Source of the DNA: M3007 sp964550795
Lineage (GTDB): Bacteria > Bacteroidota > Bacteroidia > Chitinophagales > Saprospiraceae
Assembly: GCA_964550795.1 (NCBI GenBank)
Contig: CAZKBH010000005.1
Coordinates: 80,629-144,628 of the forward strand
DNA: 64,000 nt
Direction of reading: 5' to 3'
Below are positions 27,414-36,174 of this stretch, one piece after another. The notes under the pieces are model-generated. The model saw nothing but the letters and a program-made list of their open reading frames with translations, made no database searches and was not told the origin of the DNA. The stretch's first letter is position 1. Every line of letters begins with the position of its first letter. The translations under genes were made by a program, and so were the position numbers.

Positions 27414-28274
27414 ATGAAAAGAGAACTTGACATAGTTGTAATTTCTGATGTGCATCTGGGCACTTACGGCTGCCATGCCCACGAATTGTACAATTACCTG
27501 AAAAGTATCGAGCCGCGTACGCTGGTGCTTAACGGTGATATTTTCGACATGTGGAACTTCAAAAAAAGTTTTTTTCCGAAAGAACACATGGAAGTGGTGC
27601 GCAGATTGCTCAAAATGGCCGTGAATGGCACTAAAGTTTATTACCTGACGGGCAACCACGATGATGTGCTTCGGAAATTTGGAGAAATTTCATTGGGGCT
27701 TATTCACTTGCGCAACAAACTCGTTTTTCAAGTGGACGGCAAAACGCACTGGGTTTTCCACGGTGATGTGTTCGATCCTTCCGTACAACGAGCCAAATGG
27801 TTGGCCAAACTGGGCGGCCAAGGCTACGATTTACTCATCCGTATCAACCGAATGATCAATCGCGCCCGACACCTGGCGGGATTAAAACCGGCCTCTTTTT
27901 CTGCACGGGTGAAAAAAGGCGTGAAAGGAGCCGTCCGTTTTATCGGAGATTTTGAGGATATCGCGATCCAAATGGCCGCAGAAAATGGCTACGACAGCGT
28001 TATTTGCGGGCATATTCATCAGCCTCAGATTCGGGAAGTGTTGGCTAAAAACGGCAAAACGGTTCGTTATATGAACAGCGGCGATTGGGTAGAACATCTC
28101 ACCGCGCTCGAATGCAAAAACGGCAACTGGGAGCTCTACGAATATCATAAAGCCGATTTTGCTACCCCAAACCCGCGCCTTCAGGTACCCGAACGGGAAG
28201 GTCATGGCCTACAAATGCTCCGTGAAGAAGTGATGGGAAATTCGCAAGGGGTAGCGGCATTTGAACTGGTATAA
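27414..28274 (+). CDS. Metallophosphoesterase, UDP-2,3-diacylglucosamine hydrolase (LpxH)-like
   Basis: A 286-residue calcineurin-like phosphoesterase. All five metal motifs are present: VISDVHLGT, LNGDIFDMW, YLTGNHDD, FHGDVFD and ICGHIHQP. The arrangement and the 280-residue size match Bacteroidota proteins annotated as UDP-2,3-diacylglucosamine diphosphatase, which make lipid X in lipid A synthesis. The C-terminal part (after ELYEYHKADF) extends beyond E. coli LpxH, so a broader phosphatase role cannot be excluded. The ATG at 27414 is preferred over a TTG two codons upstream. Two terminators follow. Confidence 0.8.
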   Translation: MKRELDIVVISDVHLGTYGCHAHELYNYLKSIEPRTLVLNGDIFDMWNFKKSFFPKEHMEVVRRLLKMAVNGTKVYYLTGNHDDVLRKFGEISLGLIHLRNKLVFQVDGKTHWVFHGDVFDPSVQRAKWLAKLGGQGYDLLIRINRMINRARHLAGLKPASFSARVKKGVKGAVRFIGDFEDIAIQMAAENGYDSVICGHIHQPQIREVLAKNGKTVRYMNSGDWVEHLTALECKNGNWELYEYHKADFATPNPRLQVPEREGHGLQMLREEVMGNSQGVAAFELV

Positions 28275-28298
28275 ACTTTTTTAGTAACATAGCTAGGG

Positions 28299-28349
28299 GC
28301 CGGGAAGGACAGGTTTTAGAACATATTGCGTCCCGGCTTTCTTTTTTTT
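28299..28349 (+). terminator. Terminator after the LpxH-like gene
   Basis: Stem GCCGGGA/TCCCGGC with a 25-base loop, then TTTC and eight T. It begins 25 bases after the stop codon. Confidence 0.65.
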
Positions 28350-28383
28350 GACTTCATACGCACAAGTTTAGCAGGTTTGGTGA

Positions 28384-28415
28384 AGCCGAGCGAATCAAAT
28401 TCGCCCGGCTTTTTT
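28384..28415 (+). terminator. Second terminator downstream of the LpxH-like gene
   Basis: A 12-bp stem (AGCCGAGCGAAT with ATTCGCCCGGCT, one mismatch), a three-base loop, then six T. Confidence 0.7.
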
Positions 28416-28510
28416 AGTTTTTTGCTACTAAGTACCGATGAAACAAATCTGCTGGAGGGCGTACGAATCAAATTTATCCGTCAGGTATAAACTTCTTCGC
28501 ATAGGTATTT

Positions 28511-28518
28511 TATCTTTG
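28511..28518 (+). promoter_or_regulatory. Candidate -7 element for the 28551 gene
   Basis: TATCTTTG fits TAnnTTTG exactly and lies 32 bases before the ATG. No TTG at the expected -33 position was found. Confidence 0.4.
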
Positions 28519-28550
28519 GCGCTCCTTTTAACACCTACCCGCCTTTGCCT

Positions 28551-29261
28551 ATGTTTTACTTTCGCCTTAATCGGATACTAATTCATTCCAATCGGCGCAA
28601 AACGCTCTTTAATCGGCGCGACAAGACCGATGTGGAGATTTATTGCTTTGTCACCACCGGCACCCGCCCATTGCCTGCACTCAAAGGGTTATCTGCCGAG
28701 TCCGATGAAAACAAAAAGATTGCCATGCTTAAAAAAGCAGTGCAACAAGCCGTCGCCTCCCGGATTTTTACACCGGTTGAAAATGTGAAAGACAATCACG
28801 TGCTCACCTTCGGCGATACAGGCTTTGTCATTTACGAAGACGATAAAATTCCCGACGATTTTCACTTTCAACTGGTGCTCATTGGGAGCCGTAACAAACA
28901 GCGCAATACTGCCAAACTGCTCCAGGAAGTGGAAAAAGATGCAGAATTTCCTGGCTTTTTGAAATCTGCTGCTCAAATTGCGGGCATCGCAGCCAATCCA
29001 GTGGTGGCATGCGGCGCAGAAATTGGCAAATTCCTTACAAAATACATTCTCCGGGTGGCCGCCGAACAGGACGACGACCAACTCGGCCTCGTGTACCAAA
29101 GCTGGAACCGCCCGGAACATTACCCACACGGCGAACGCAAACGCGACGACAATCTGGATCTTTCCGGCAATATCCGATACGATTACTCGCTCTTCGGCTT
29201 TGAAAGAACAAAGCCAAGAGCAAAACCGAAGACCAAGAAGAAAGACGAACCTGTTGGGTAG
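28551..29261 (+). CDS. Hypothetical protein
   Basis: A 236-residue protein not recognised as a known family. The N-terminal FYFRLNRILIHSNRRKTLFN and DVEIYCFVTTG look like a beta-rich module with a basic patch. The middle (GFLKSAAQIAGIAANPVVAC, GAEIGKFLTKYI) has two weakly hydrophobic helices, and the C-terminus is very basic (KPRAKPKTKKK). There is no clear signal peptide. Similar N-termini occur in Bacteroidota proteins of unknown role, but I cannot name a domain. It is a single gene with an exact -7 box upstream, flanked by terminators and the convergent DUF4920 gene. Confidence 0.6.
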   Translation: MFYFRLNRILIHSNRRKTLFNRRDKTDVEIYCFVTTGTRPLPALKGLSAESDENKKIAMLKKAVQQAVASRIFTPVENVKDNHVLTFGDTGFVIYEDDKIPDDFHFQLVLIGSRNKQRNTAKLLQEVEKDAEFPGFLKSAAQIAGIAANPVVACGAEIGKFLTKYILRVAAEQDDDQLGLVYQSWNRPEHYPHGERKRDDNLDLSGNIRYDYSLFGFERTKPRAKPKTKKKDEPVG

Positions 29262-29298
29262 ATTTGGTTCTTAAATCTTTCTGTAAAGCTTTTCGGTC

Positions 29299-29775
29299 TT
29301 ATTCCACAACCAAAACCCCAGAAGCCTCAAAGGAGACCTCCCGTTTTGGCTGAGTAATGGCCGCAATTTCTTCCGGAGATTTTTTGGCATCTTCCGCGTA
29401 ATGACGCAAAACTTCCACCGAAGTCGTTTCAACCCGCGCAAAGCCATCCACCACTACCCGCTTTCCGGAAAGATCTTTCGGCATAAAAAAAGCATAATCC
29501 TTGAAAGTGACTCGCATTTCTGGATAACCGGGCTGATCTGAAACTAGTGTCATCCAACAGCCTTTTGTCTGGCAAACTTCCTTTACCTTTCCAGTCACTT
29601 TCATCGCAACGGAATCGGAAAAAGCCATTTTTGCCATCACATCGTCGTAATCGACGGCTTGATCGGCGGTGATTTTGGCACCGAAGTGCTTTCCGTCGCC
29701 ATTTGGTGGAGTGTTTTGAGCGCAGGCCGTGAAGCAGATGGAAGCGCAGAGCCCCAAAAATAGACTTTTTAACAT
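29299..29775 (-). CDS. DUF4920 lipoprotein
   Basis: A 158-residue exported protein with a lipobox-like signal (MLKSLFLGLCASICFTAC), suggesting lipidation at Cys18. The central block GKVKEVCQTKGCWMTL is the hallmark of DUF4920, a Bacteroidota family of unknown function whose Cys pair suggests metal or redox chemistry. YAFFMPKDLSGKRVVVDGFA follows. It sits alone, convergent with the hypothetical gene at 28551, and has a promoter candidate of its own. Confidence 0.85.
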   Translation of the reverse strand: MLKSLFLGLCASICFTACAQNTPPNGDGKHFGAKITADQAVDYDDVMAKMAFSDSVAMKVTGKVKEVCQTKGCWMTLVSDQPGYPEMRVTFKDYAFFMPKDLSGKRVVVDGFARVETTSVEVLRHYAEDAKKSPEEIAAITQPKREVSFEASGVLVVE

Positions 29776-29834
29776 GAGTTTAAAAATTTTACAAGTGATT
29801 GAAAATCAGAATATTGAACCCGAAATCAGGTACG

Positions 29835-29862
29835 CAAATGTACAAATTTGAATTCAGTTCAA
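29835..29862 (-). promoter_or_regulatory. Promoter candidate of the DUF4920 gene
   Basis: On the minus strand, TTG (29862-29860), 17 bases, then TACATTTG (29842-29835), a full match to the Bacteroidota consensus. The -7 box lies 59 bases before the ATG. Confidence 0.55.
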
Positions 29863-30055
29863 TACGTCTGGCACAATATTAGACTATCAAAATTGTTCTT
29901 TCGTCATATTTAATCCGCCTCGGTATTCAGTTGCACAAATTTTTCACTGACGTTTGAACCCGTTCTTCGGAGCGTGTTTAATCAATTCTGAACTACACTT
30001 TGCTTGCACCCTTCGTTTACTCGCACTTTTGCACAACATTCAAAATCTGTTAAAC

Positions 30056-31738
30056 ATGAAGGGGTTTAATCTCTTTATCCGCCTGTCTGCGCTGGCATTT
30101 TTGCTGGCCGCGACAACCACCCAATCCGCTGCACAATGTATCAGCGGCAATTGTAAATCAGGTACCGGCACTTTTCGCTATTCCGCCAGTTCCAAGTACA
30201 CCGGCCCGTTCCAAAATGGCCTCCGTCACGGGAAAGGTAAAATGACCTATTCCGACGGGAGTGTGTATGAAGGGCCGTTCAACTATGGCAAAAAACACGG
30301 CAGTGCCGGGACAATCACCTACATCAACGGGGATAAATATGTGGGCCAGTGGGCCAGCGATTACCCCAATGGCAAAGGAAAGTACTTTTTCAAAACCAGA
30401 GAACGCTTCGAAGGCAACTTCGTAAACGGCGAATTCGATGGTCAAGGTACCATGTTCTACGCCGATGGCGCCTACTACACTGGCTCGTGGAAAAAAAGCA
30501 AAAAACACGGCACTGGAACTTTAGTTAGCACCAATGGCGATAAAAAAAGTGGTTCCTGGAGTCAAGGTAAGTTGGTTGAAAAACCAGCTGGTGCGCCTAC
30601 TCGGCAGGAGAATTCCGTGGCCACTAACACCGGTAGCAGACCGTCCGCCAATAGACCCGGCAATACGGTCAAGCCTAACCCTGCCAAACCTGACGTCGTG
30701 GGCCTCCGCAACTGCGGCACCGCTTACTGCCGAAATGGCCAGGGTTACTACGACTACCCCGATGGCTCACGCTGGGTGGGCGAATTCAAAGAAGGTTATC
30801 CCAACGGTCGGGGCGTTTGTTACTACGCCAACGGCGACCGCTATGAAGGCGAATGGGCCAACAATGCTCCTTATGGTGAAGGACTTATGTATTTTGCTAC
30901 CGGGCGGGTTTATGGTGCCGTCTGGGTGAACGGCTCGCCCATCAAGGAATTGGACTCCTACGAAATGGTGCCCAGCGACCCCATCCGCTCGGATCAAAAC
31001 CGTGGCGTCAAAATTTGGGCCGTCGTAGTGGGGGTAGGCAAATACACCGCCATGCCATCGCTTAAATACACCGACGATGACGCGTTCCGATTCTATTCGC
31101 ACCTCAAAAGCCCGGAAGGCGGGGCATTACCCGACGATCAAATTGCCATTCTGGTGGATGAAGGCGCTACCCGTACCGAAATCCTCAAAACCATGCGCAG
31201 TCTGTTCCTGAAAGCCGATGAAAACGACGTAGTGTTGTTCTATTTCAGCGGGCACGGCTTGGAAGGGTGTTTTCTCCCGGTAGATTTTGATGGCTACAAC
31301 AATAAATTGCGCCACGACGAAATCCGGGATATTCTGAAACAAAGCAAAGCCAAGCACAAATTATGCATCGCCGATGCTTGCCATAGCGGATCGCTCAATT
31401 ACAATGGATCTATGGCCGCCAAAGGCCCTGCTCCTGTATCGCTGCAACGCTATTATCAGGCTTTTGAGGATACAGATGGTGGAATCGCGCTGTTGATGTC
31501 GTCTAAACCCGAAGAACTCTCGCTCGAGGATCACGGCCTTCGTCAGGGGGTGTTCACCTACTATGTGCTGCGTGGCATGAAAGGTGCAGCTGATTCTAAC
31601 GGCGACTTTATTATCAGCATCAAAGAACTGCACAGCTACGTGTACGCAAAAGTCCGCGACTATACCGCCGGGGTACAAACCCCCGTTTTGACGGGCAATT
31701 ACGATGATGCAATGCCTGTTTCATTGCGCAGGTACTAA
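30056..31738 (+). CDS. Secreted MORN-repeat protein with a caspase-like (C14) peptidase domain
   Basis: A 560-residue protein: signal peptide (MKGFNLFIRLSALAFLLAAT), about eight MORN repeats in two blocks (about 40-175, for example YEGPFNYGKKHGSAGTITYI, and about 220-300, for example YEGEWANNAPYGEGLMYF), separated by a Ser/Asn/Pro-rich linker, then a caspase p20-like domain (about 315-555). The catalytic dyad is visible: H400 in YFSGHGLEG and C442 in IADACHSGSL. KIWAVVVGVGKYTAMPSLKY is the first strand of the fold. MORN repeats often bind membranes or proteins, so a surface-tethered cysteine peptidase is plausible; the substrate is unknown. The ATG at 30056 is chosen because the signal peptide begins there. 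Confidence 0.85.
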   Translation: MKGFNLFIRLSALAFLLAATTTQSAAQCISGNCKSGTGTFRYSASSKYTGPFQNGLRHGKGKMTYSDGSVYEGPFNYGKKHGSAGTITYINGDKYVGQWASDYPNGKGKYFFKTRERFEGNFVNGEFDGQGTMFYADGAYYTGSWKKSKKHGTGTLVSTNGDKKSGSWSQGKLVEKPAGAPTRQENSVATNTGSRPSANRPGNTVKPNPAKPDVVGLRNCGTAYCRNGQGYYDYPDGSRWVGEFKEGYPNGRGVCYYANGDRYEGEWANNAPYGEGLMYFATGRVYGAVWVNGSPIKELDSYEMVPSDPIRSDQNRGVKIWAVVVGVGKYTAMPSLKYTDDDAFRFYSHLKSPEGGALPDDQIAILVDEGATRTEILKTMRSLFLKADENDVVLFYFSGHGLEGCFLPVDFDGYNNKLRHDEIRDILKQSKAKHKLCIADACHSGSLNYNGSMAAKGPAPVSLQRYYQAFEDTDGGIALLMSSKPEELSLEDHGLRQGVFTYYVLRGMKGAADSNGDFIISIKELHSYVYAKVRDYTAGVQTPVLTGNYDDAMPVSLRRY

Positions 31739-31780
31739 CATTTTACATGCGTTGCTGGATTTTATAAAACAGTCGAAGTG

Positions 31781-31826
31781 CAAACAACGAGCCATCCCTA
31801 ATCTTTGGGGGTGGCTTGTTGTTTTG
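31781..31826. terminator. Terminator-like hairpin after the MORN-caspase gene
   Basis: Arms CAAACAACGAGCCATCCC and GGGTGGCTTGTTGTTTTG pair over most of their length around a loop of about ten bases; the right end is T-rich. It starts 42 bases after the stop. Confidence 0.5.
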
Positions 31827-31855
31827 TGGCCCGTCCGCGTACCATGGCTTTAAAA

Positions 31856-31894
31856 TGTGGCACACCGCTGCGACCACAATAAAGGTGTGCCACA
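31856..31894. repeat. Inverted repeat upstream of PBP1C
   Basis: TGTGGCACACC (31856-31866) and GGTGTGCCACA (31884-31894) are perfect 11-bp arms separated by 17 bases, ending 41 bases before the PBP1C start. It could be an operator or a dispersed palindrome. Confidence 0.6.
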
Positions 31895-31935
31895 CTTTCT
31901 GAACACGCGCTACTTTTAGGGCAAAATTCACCCGA

Positions 31936-34395
31936 TTGAAATTTTATCTCAAAAACAGGCTGACCTCACTGAAAAATTCAGTTGCCCATTATGCAACACG
32001 AACAAAAAAACGCGTGCAAAGGCACCCTAAAAAGGCTGCGTTACTTGCTTTACTGCTGCTGCTTTGGCTTTGCTGTTTGCCCAGTCCCTTGTTCCAAAAG
32101 CCACTCAGCACCGTCTTGGAAGACCGCAAAGGCGACCTTTTAGGTGCGCGCATTGCCGAAGATGGGCAGTGGAGATTCCCCCCCAGCGATTCTTTGCCCA
32201 CCAAGTACGAGCACTGCGTGGTCACTTTTGAAGACAAACGATTTTGGTACCACCCGGGTGTGGACCCAATCAGTCTTGCCCGAGCCTTCTGGCTTAACCT
32301 AAAAAGTGGACGTGTGGTCAGCGGAGGCAGTACCCTCACCATGCAAGTGATCCGGCTGGCCCGCGACAATCCTTCGCGGACTGTTTGGGAAAAAATCGTG
32401 GAAGCTTTCCTGTCCACCCGGCTAGAATTGACCTATTCCAAAAAAGAAATTCTCTGTCTGTATGCTTCCAACGCGCCTTTTGGCGGAAATGTGGTGGGAC
32501 TTGAAGCGGCGTCCTGGCGATACTACGGCAAACGCCCCGGCTTGCTCACTTGGGCTGAAGCGGCTACGTTATCGGTTTTGCCCAATAGCCCGGCGCTGAT
32601 TCACCCGGGGCGAAATCGGGCAGTTTTACTCGAAAAAAGAAACCGATTGCTTCAAAAACTATGGGAAAAAGGGCTGCTGACCGCTTCTGAGTGCGATTAT
32701 GTAAAAGAGGAACCCCTGCCTGAACAGCCGCTTCCCCTCCCGCAACTCGCCCCACACTTACTCGATCGTTTCATTCTGGAGCAACAAAAGCGCCTCGGTA
32801 ACAAGCAAAAAAACAGATTTAGGCACCAAAGTTCGCTCGACAAACCGCTTCAGGAACGAATTACGGAAATCCTGCGCCGCCGCCAGGAACTATACCGCGG
32901 CAACGACATCCATAACCTCGCCGCCGTGGTCATCGATGTTCCCACCGGCGAAGTATTAGCCTATGTCGGAAATGTGGTGGGTGCAGGCAAGGATCACGGG
33001 GAATCGGTGGACGTGATTACGGCACCCCGAAGCACTGGCAGTATCCTGAAACCCTATCTATATGCCCTCGCCCTCGAAAATGGCGACATTTTGCCCAATA
33101 GTCTCCTGCATGATGTGCCCACCCAACTCGGCGATTACCGCCCCGAAAACTATTACGAAACCTACGACGGGGCCGTACCAGCCCGACGGGCGCTAATTCG
33201 TTCCCTCAATGTACCCTTCGTGCTATTGTTGCAACAATACGGCCTCGAAAAATTCCACTTTGGCCTCCAGCGACTTGGACTTAGCACCCTGAACAAGCCC
33301 CCGGCTCACTATGGGCTATCCCTGATACTTGGCGGCGCGGAGGCGAATTTGATAGATATTACGAATACCTATGCCTGCATGGCCCGACGTTTGGGCAGCT
33401 TTTATGACCGCAACGGGCGATATGTGGACGATGATTTCCGTCCGCCAAGTTTTGCGGAGGTGCCTGAAACAAGGGACAGGATACAAACCAGCAGTGCGCA
33501 ATTGTTGAGTGCCGGAAGCATCTGGTACACCCTGGAGGCAATGCGCGAAGTAGAGCGCCCCAACAGTGCAGGAGACTGGGAATTATTCCGCGCCAGCAGG
33601 CAGGTGGCCTGGAAAACAGGGACTAGTTTTGGGTTTCGGGATGCCTGGGCCGCCGGGGTTACCCCGCGTTATGCCGTTGGGGTGTGGGTCGGAAATGCAG
33701 ATGGGGAAGGACGCCCGGGTTTGCTGGGGGTGGAAATGGCGGCCCCTGTGTTGTTTGAAATTTTCCAACAGTTGCCGCAGGAAGCAAGTTGGTTTGACCC
33801 GCCGTACGACGATATGGCGGAGGTTCCGGTATGCCGACAAAGTGGCTTCCGTGCCAGTGAAATTTGTGAGGCAGACACCGTTTGGGTGCCCAAATCGAGT
33901 TTAAAAGCCTCCGTTTGTACTTTCCACCAAATGCTTCATCTGGATCCCACCGGGCTTTGGCAAGTTACCAGCGATTGTGAATCGCCTGCCAGGATGCAGC
34001 ATCGGGCATGGTTTATTTTGCCGCCAGTAGAGGAATTCTATTTCAAAGGAAAAAATCCGGGATATCAGTCTCCACCCCCCTTTCGAGATGATTGCAAAGG
34101 CTCACAGGCAGCTCAAACCCATACCCCAATGCAGCTCATCTATCCTAAACACCCCACCCGGATTTACGTCCCGGTGGATTTGGACGGGAAGCTCGGCAGT
34201 ACGGTTTTTCAGGTGGCGCATCGCTCCAGAAGCGCGGAGATTTTTTGGCATTTGGATGGAAATTATCTGGGAACAACCACCGTTTTTCACCAAATGGCCC
34301 TTCAGCCACCCGTTGGGAAACACACCCTCGCGCTCGTGGACCGAGACGGGTATCGTTTGGAACAGACGTTTGAAATTGTTGGAAAAGGCCGATAG
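31936..34395 (+). CDS. pbpC: Penicillin-binding protein 1C (bifunctional transglycosylase/transpeptidase)
   Basis: Inner-membrane peptidoglycan synthase of 819 residues. One N-terminal membrane segment (AALLALLLLLWLCCLPSPLF) is followed by the GT51 transglycosylase with catalytic E99 in FEDKRFWYHPG and GGSTLTMQVIRLA, and the transpeptidase with S369-I-L-K372 in GSILKPYLYAL and the KTG motif at K560 (WKTGTSFGFRDAWAAG). A C-terminal BiPBP_C-like beta domain (about 730-815) marks the 1C type. The start is a TTG; no in-frame ATG lies near the membrane segment. The alpha-2-macroglobulin gene often paired with pbpC is not present. Confidence 0.9.
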   Translation: MKFYLKNRLTSLKNSVAHYATRTKKRVQRHPKKAALLALLLLLWLCCLPSPLFQKPLSTVLEDRKGDLLGARIAEDGQWRFPPSDSLPTKYEHCVVTFEDKRFWYHPGVDPISLARAFWLNLKSGRVVSGGSTLTMQVIRLARDNPSRTVWEKIVEAFLSTRLELTYSKKEILCLYASNAPFGGNVVGLEAASWRYYGKRPGLLTWAEAATLSVLPNSPALIHPGRNRAVLLEKRNRLLQKLWEKGLLTASECDYVKEEPLPEQPLPLPQLAPHLLDRFILEQQKRLGNKQKNRFRHQSSLDKPLQERITEILRRRQELYRGNDIHNLAAVVIDVPTGEVLAYVGNVVGAGKDHGESVDVITAPRSTGSILKPYLYALALENGDILPNSLLHDVPTQLGDYRPENYYETYDGAVPARRALIRSLNVPFVLLLQQYGLEKFHFGLQRLGLSTLNKPPAHYGLSLILGGAEANLIDITNTYACMARRLGSFYDRNGRYVDDDFRPPSFAEVPETRDRIQTSSAQLLSAGSIWYTLEAMREVERPNSAGDWELFRASRQVAWKTGTSFGFRDAWAAGVTPRYAVGVWVGNADGEGRPGLLGVEMAAPVLFEIFQQLPQEASWFDPPYDDMAEVPVCRQSGFRASEICEADTVWVPKSSLKASVCTFHQMLHLDPTGLWQVTSDCESPARMQHRAWFILPPVEEFYFKGKNPGYQSPPPFRDDCKGSQAAQTHTPMQLIYPKHPTRIYVPVDLDGKLGSTVFQVAHRSRSAEIFWHLDGNYLGTTTVFHQMALQPPVGKHTLALVDRDGYRLEQTFEIVGKGR

Positions 34396-34403
34396 CGGGG
34401 CCA

Positions 34404-34853
34404 CTATTGAATCGTGTAGTTGTAGGTTACTTCTGCGGGTTTTTCCACTTTTGGGCTGGATGGCTTGCTGGGTGTCACGGTGTAGGCGACCTGCATTTGT
34501 GGCTGGGCTGGTGTTTGGGAGGCCGGCACCTGTTTGGGCTTTTTGAACTGCACTTTTACCTTTTGGTGAAAAAGCACATGTACGCCCCGGTTGCGTTCTA
34601 CATCAAATTTCATCAATTTTACGACGCGACAGGCCTCTTCGTCGCAGCCATGGCCAAGTCCTTGCAAAACGCGGGTAGCAATTACATTTCCTTGATAATC
34701 AATGTCATAATCAATATAAACAGTGCCTTCTACCCCTGCGTCGAACGCTTCCTTGGGGTAGCGCAGGTGCGTGTAGATGAACTTAGTCAGTTCCTTGGGG
34801 CCGCCTTTAAACTGAGGCTGATGAATAAAAACAGTCTTTTTTTCTTTTGCCAT
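34404..34853 (-). CDS. TonB C-terminal domain-like protein without a membrane anchor
   Basis: A 149-residue protein with a TonB_C-like module (about 10-90): FIYTHLRYPKEAFDAGVEGT, VYIDYDIDYQGNV and GLGHGCDEEACRVVKLMKFD. It is followed by a basic, Pro-rich tail (VTPSKPSSPKVEKPAEVTYN). No signal peptide or membrane segment is visible, unlike normal TonB proteins, so a direct energy-transducing role is doubtful. The ATG at 34853 is chosen; a TTG start at 34937 would force translation through a palindromic repeat (34858-34883) and overlap the anti-sigma gene. It is the last gene of the sigma/anti-sigma cluster. Confidence 0.6.
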   Translation of the reverse strand: MAKEKKTVFIHQPQFKGGPKELTKFIYTHLRYPKEAFDAGVEGTVYIDYDIDYQGNVIATRVLQGLGHGCDEEACRVVKLMKFDVERNRGVHVLFHQKVKVQFKKPKQVPASQTPAQPQMQVAYTVTPSKPSSPKVEKPAEVTYNYTIQ

Positions 34854-34857
34854 TTTA

Positions 34858-34883
34858 CCTGCCGTAGCCTCGGCGAAGGTGGG
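34858..34883. repeat. REP-like palindrome between two genes
   Basis: CCTGCC and GGTGGG flank GTAGCCTCGGCGAA, a hairpin just upstream of the TonB_C-like ATG. Read in the minus-strand frame it encodes RPTFAEATAGK, a string I know as a recurrent repeat-derived peptide in Bacteroidota ORFs. Confidence 0.6.
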
Positions 34884-34933
34884 TCTTTTATTTAAATCTT
34901 GAATTGGCCAGGGGTAGAAGCGCGACAAGGTAA

Positions 34934-35470
34934 TCAATGCCCCGCAGGGCGCAGATTCCGCACCTGCAAATATTTATCCAAAAGTTTCAAACTCATAAAA
35001 GCCAGACTGAGCAACAGCGCGTTTTGAAGCATTGAACTGCTCAATATTCCAGTCCAATCCACGGTTGGAACTTGAATTTGTTGCACGTATTCTGCCGGGA
35101 TTTCCAGATCCAAACCCGTTGAAGCAGCCGATTGGCTGAGCCAAAAAGGCACCAAAATCATCAACCCAAATGCTGCGGTGATGCTCCAAAGAATCCAGTC
35201 GCGACCTGCTGCTTTGGCCGTTGCGGGGATTTTGGCAGCGGCTTGTTCCGTGGCCCAGGCGGCCATGACTTGTTGCGCAAAACCGTTTTGGGGGCGCTCG
35301 AGATCCAGCGACAGAAAGTTTCTTTTATCGTTCAAAATCGCTTCTAAACGGGCATTTTGCGCCGGATTTTGCAGCAAATATGCTTCCACGCGCAGTTTTT
35401 CTTCACCGTTGAGGAATCCATCGGCGTAGTCCCAGAGCAATTCGTCGGTGAGCATAAAATGATTTTCCAT
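34934..35470 (-). CDS. Membrane anti-sigma factor candidate
   Basis: A 178-residue protein directly downstream (35 bases) of an ECF sigma factor. The N-terminal cytoplasmic part (LTDELLWDYADGFLNGEEKL, VEAYLLQNPAQNARLEAILN) resembles anti-sigma domains in which a short acidic helix pair precedes the membrane region, but the HxxxCxxC zinc motif is absent. Two hydrophobic segments follow (WILWSITAAFGLMILVPFWL and ILSSSMLQNALLLSLAFMSL). The role is inferred from position and layout rather than from a clear domain match. Confidence 0.65.
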   Translation of the reverse strand: MENHFMLTDELLWDYADGFLNGEEKLRVEAYLLQNPAQNARLEAILNDKRNFLSLDLERPQNGFAQQVMAAWATEQAAAKIPATAKAAGRDWILWSITAAFGLMILVPFWLSQSAASTGLDLEIPAEYVQQIQVPTVDWTGILSSSMLQNALLLSLAFMSLKLLDKYLQVRNLRPAGH

Positions 35471-35505
35471 GTTCTCTTTTTTTAGCGATGGTGTCGTTTG
35501 TTGTT

Positions 35506-36087
35506 TCAGCGGCTCAGCGTCAACTCCGACGCAAAATTACTTTCCACAATCCCCTTTAAACGTTGCCGGGCGCGACAAAGTTTGGTTTTGGCATTGGTCA
35601 AGGTGAGGTTGGTGATTTCGCAGATTTCGTCGAGTGAGTGTTCATACAGGTAAAACAAGGTGATGATGGCGGCATCATCGGAGGAAAGCCGCGCAATAGC
35701 TTGCTGAAGTGCCGTATTTCGATCCATCTGTTCCATCGCATGCGAGGCGTCTGGTGTGCCTGAGTCTGCAAGTTTAATCGGGTGGTTTTCATCATCCAGC
35801 GACTGAATATCCGGCACCTTTTTGCGCAAAAAATTGAGTGCCGTTGAGTAAACGATTTTATACAGCCAAGTCGAAAATTTCGCTTCTCCCCGAAAATCAG
35901 GCAGGTATCTGAACACCCGCAAAAAAGCATCTTGTGCTACCTCATGGGCATCTTCACGATTTTTCACCATCCGAAGCGCAAGGGTGAACGCATAGCGCTC
36001 GTAGCGGTTCACCAGCGTGGCAAAAGCCGCTTGCCGCCCTGCAAGTGCTTGTTGGATCAACGTTTCGTCTGAAATGGCTGCGCTCAT
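35506..36087 (-). CDS. ECF-type RNA polymerase sigma factor
   Basis: A 193-residue sigma-70 family protein. Region 2 is clear: LVNRYERYAFTLALRMVKNR, EDAHEVAQDAFLRVFRYLPD, FSTWLYKIVYSTALNFLRKK. Region 4 follows (LSSDDAAIITLFYLYEHSLD, EICEITNLTLTNAKTKLCRA). It is the first gene of a three-gene cluster with the anti-sigma candidate and the TonB_C-like protein. A TATTTTTG box (36147-36140) lies about 50 bases before the ATG. Confidence 0.9.
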   Translation of the reverse strand: MSAAISDETLIQQALAGRQAAFATLVNRYERYAFTLALRMVKNREDAHEVAQDAFLRVFRYLPDFRGEAKFSTWLYKIVYSTALNFLRKKVPDIQSLDDENHPIKLADSGTPDASHAMEQMDRNTALQQAIARLSSDDAAIITLFYLYEHSLDEICEITNLTLTNAKTKLCRARQRLKGIVESNFASELTLSR

Positions 36088-36139
36088 AATGCTTCCTGGT
36101 ACTCGAACTGGATCTTGGAAGTTGTTCTAACGCGAGACA

Positions 36140-36147
36140 CAAAAATA
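36140..36147 (-). promoter_or_regulatory. Candidate -7 element of the ECF sigma cluster
   Basis: TATTTTTG on the minus strand fits TAnnTTTG. No suitable TTG at -33 is seen; a sigma factor gene that activates itself could use a different promoter. Confidence 0.35.
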
Positions 36148-36174
36148 ACAAAGCAGGTTACACTTCTTCCATTT

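Noticed and set aside
31743..31931. 62-residue ORF between the MORN-caspase and PBP1C genes
   Set aside because: It covers two hairpins and has no credible start context; probably noise.
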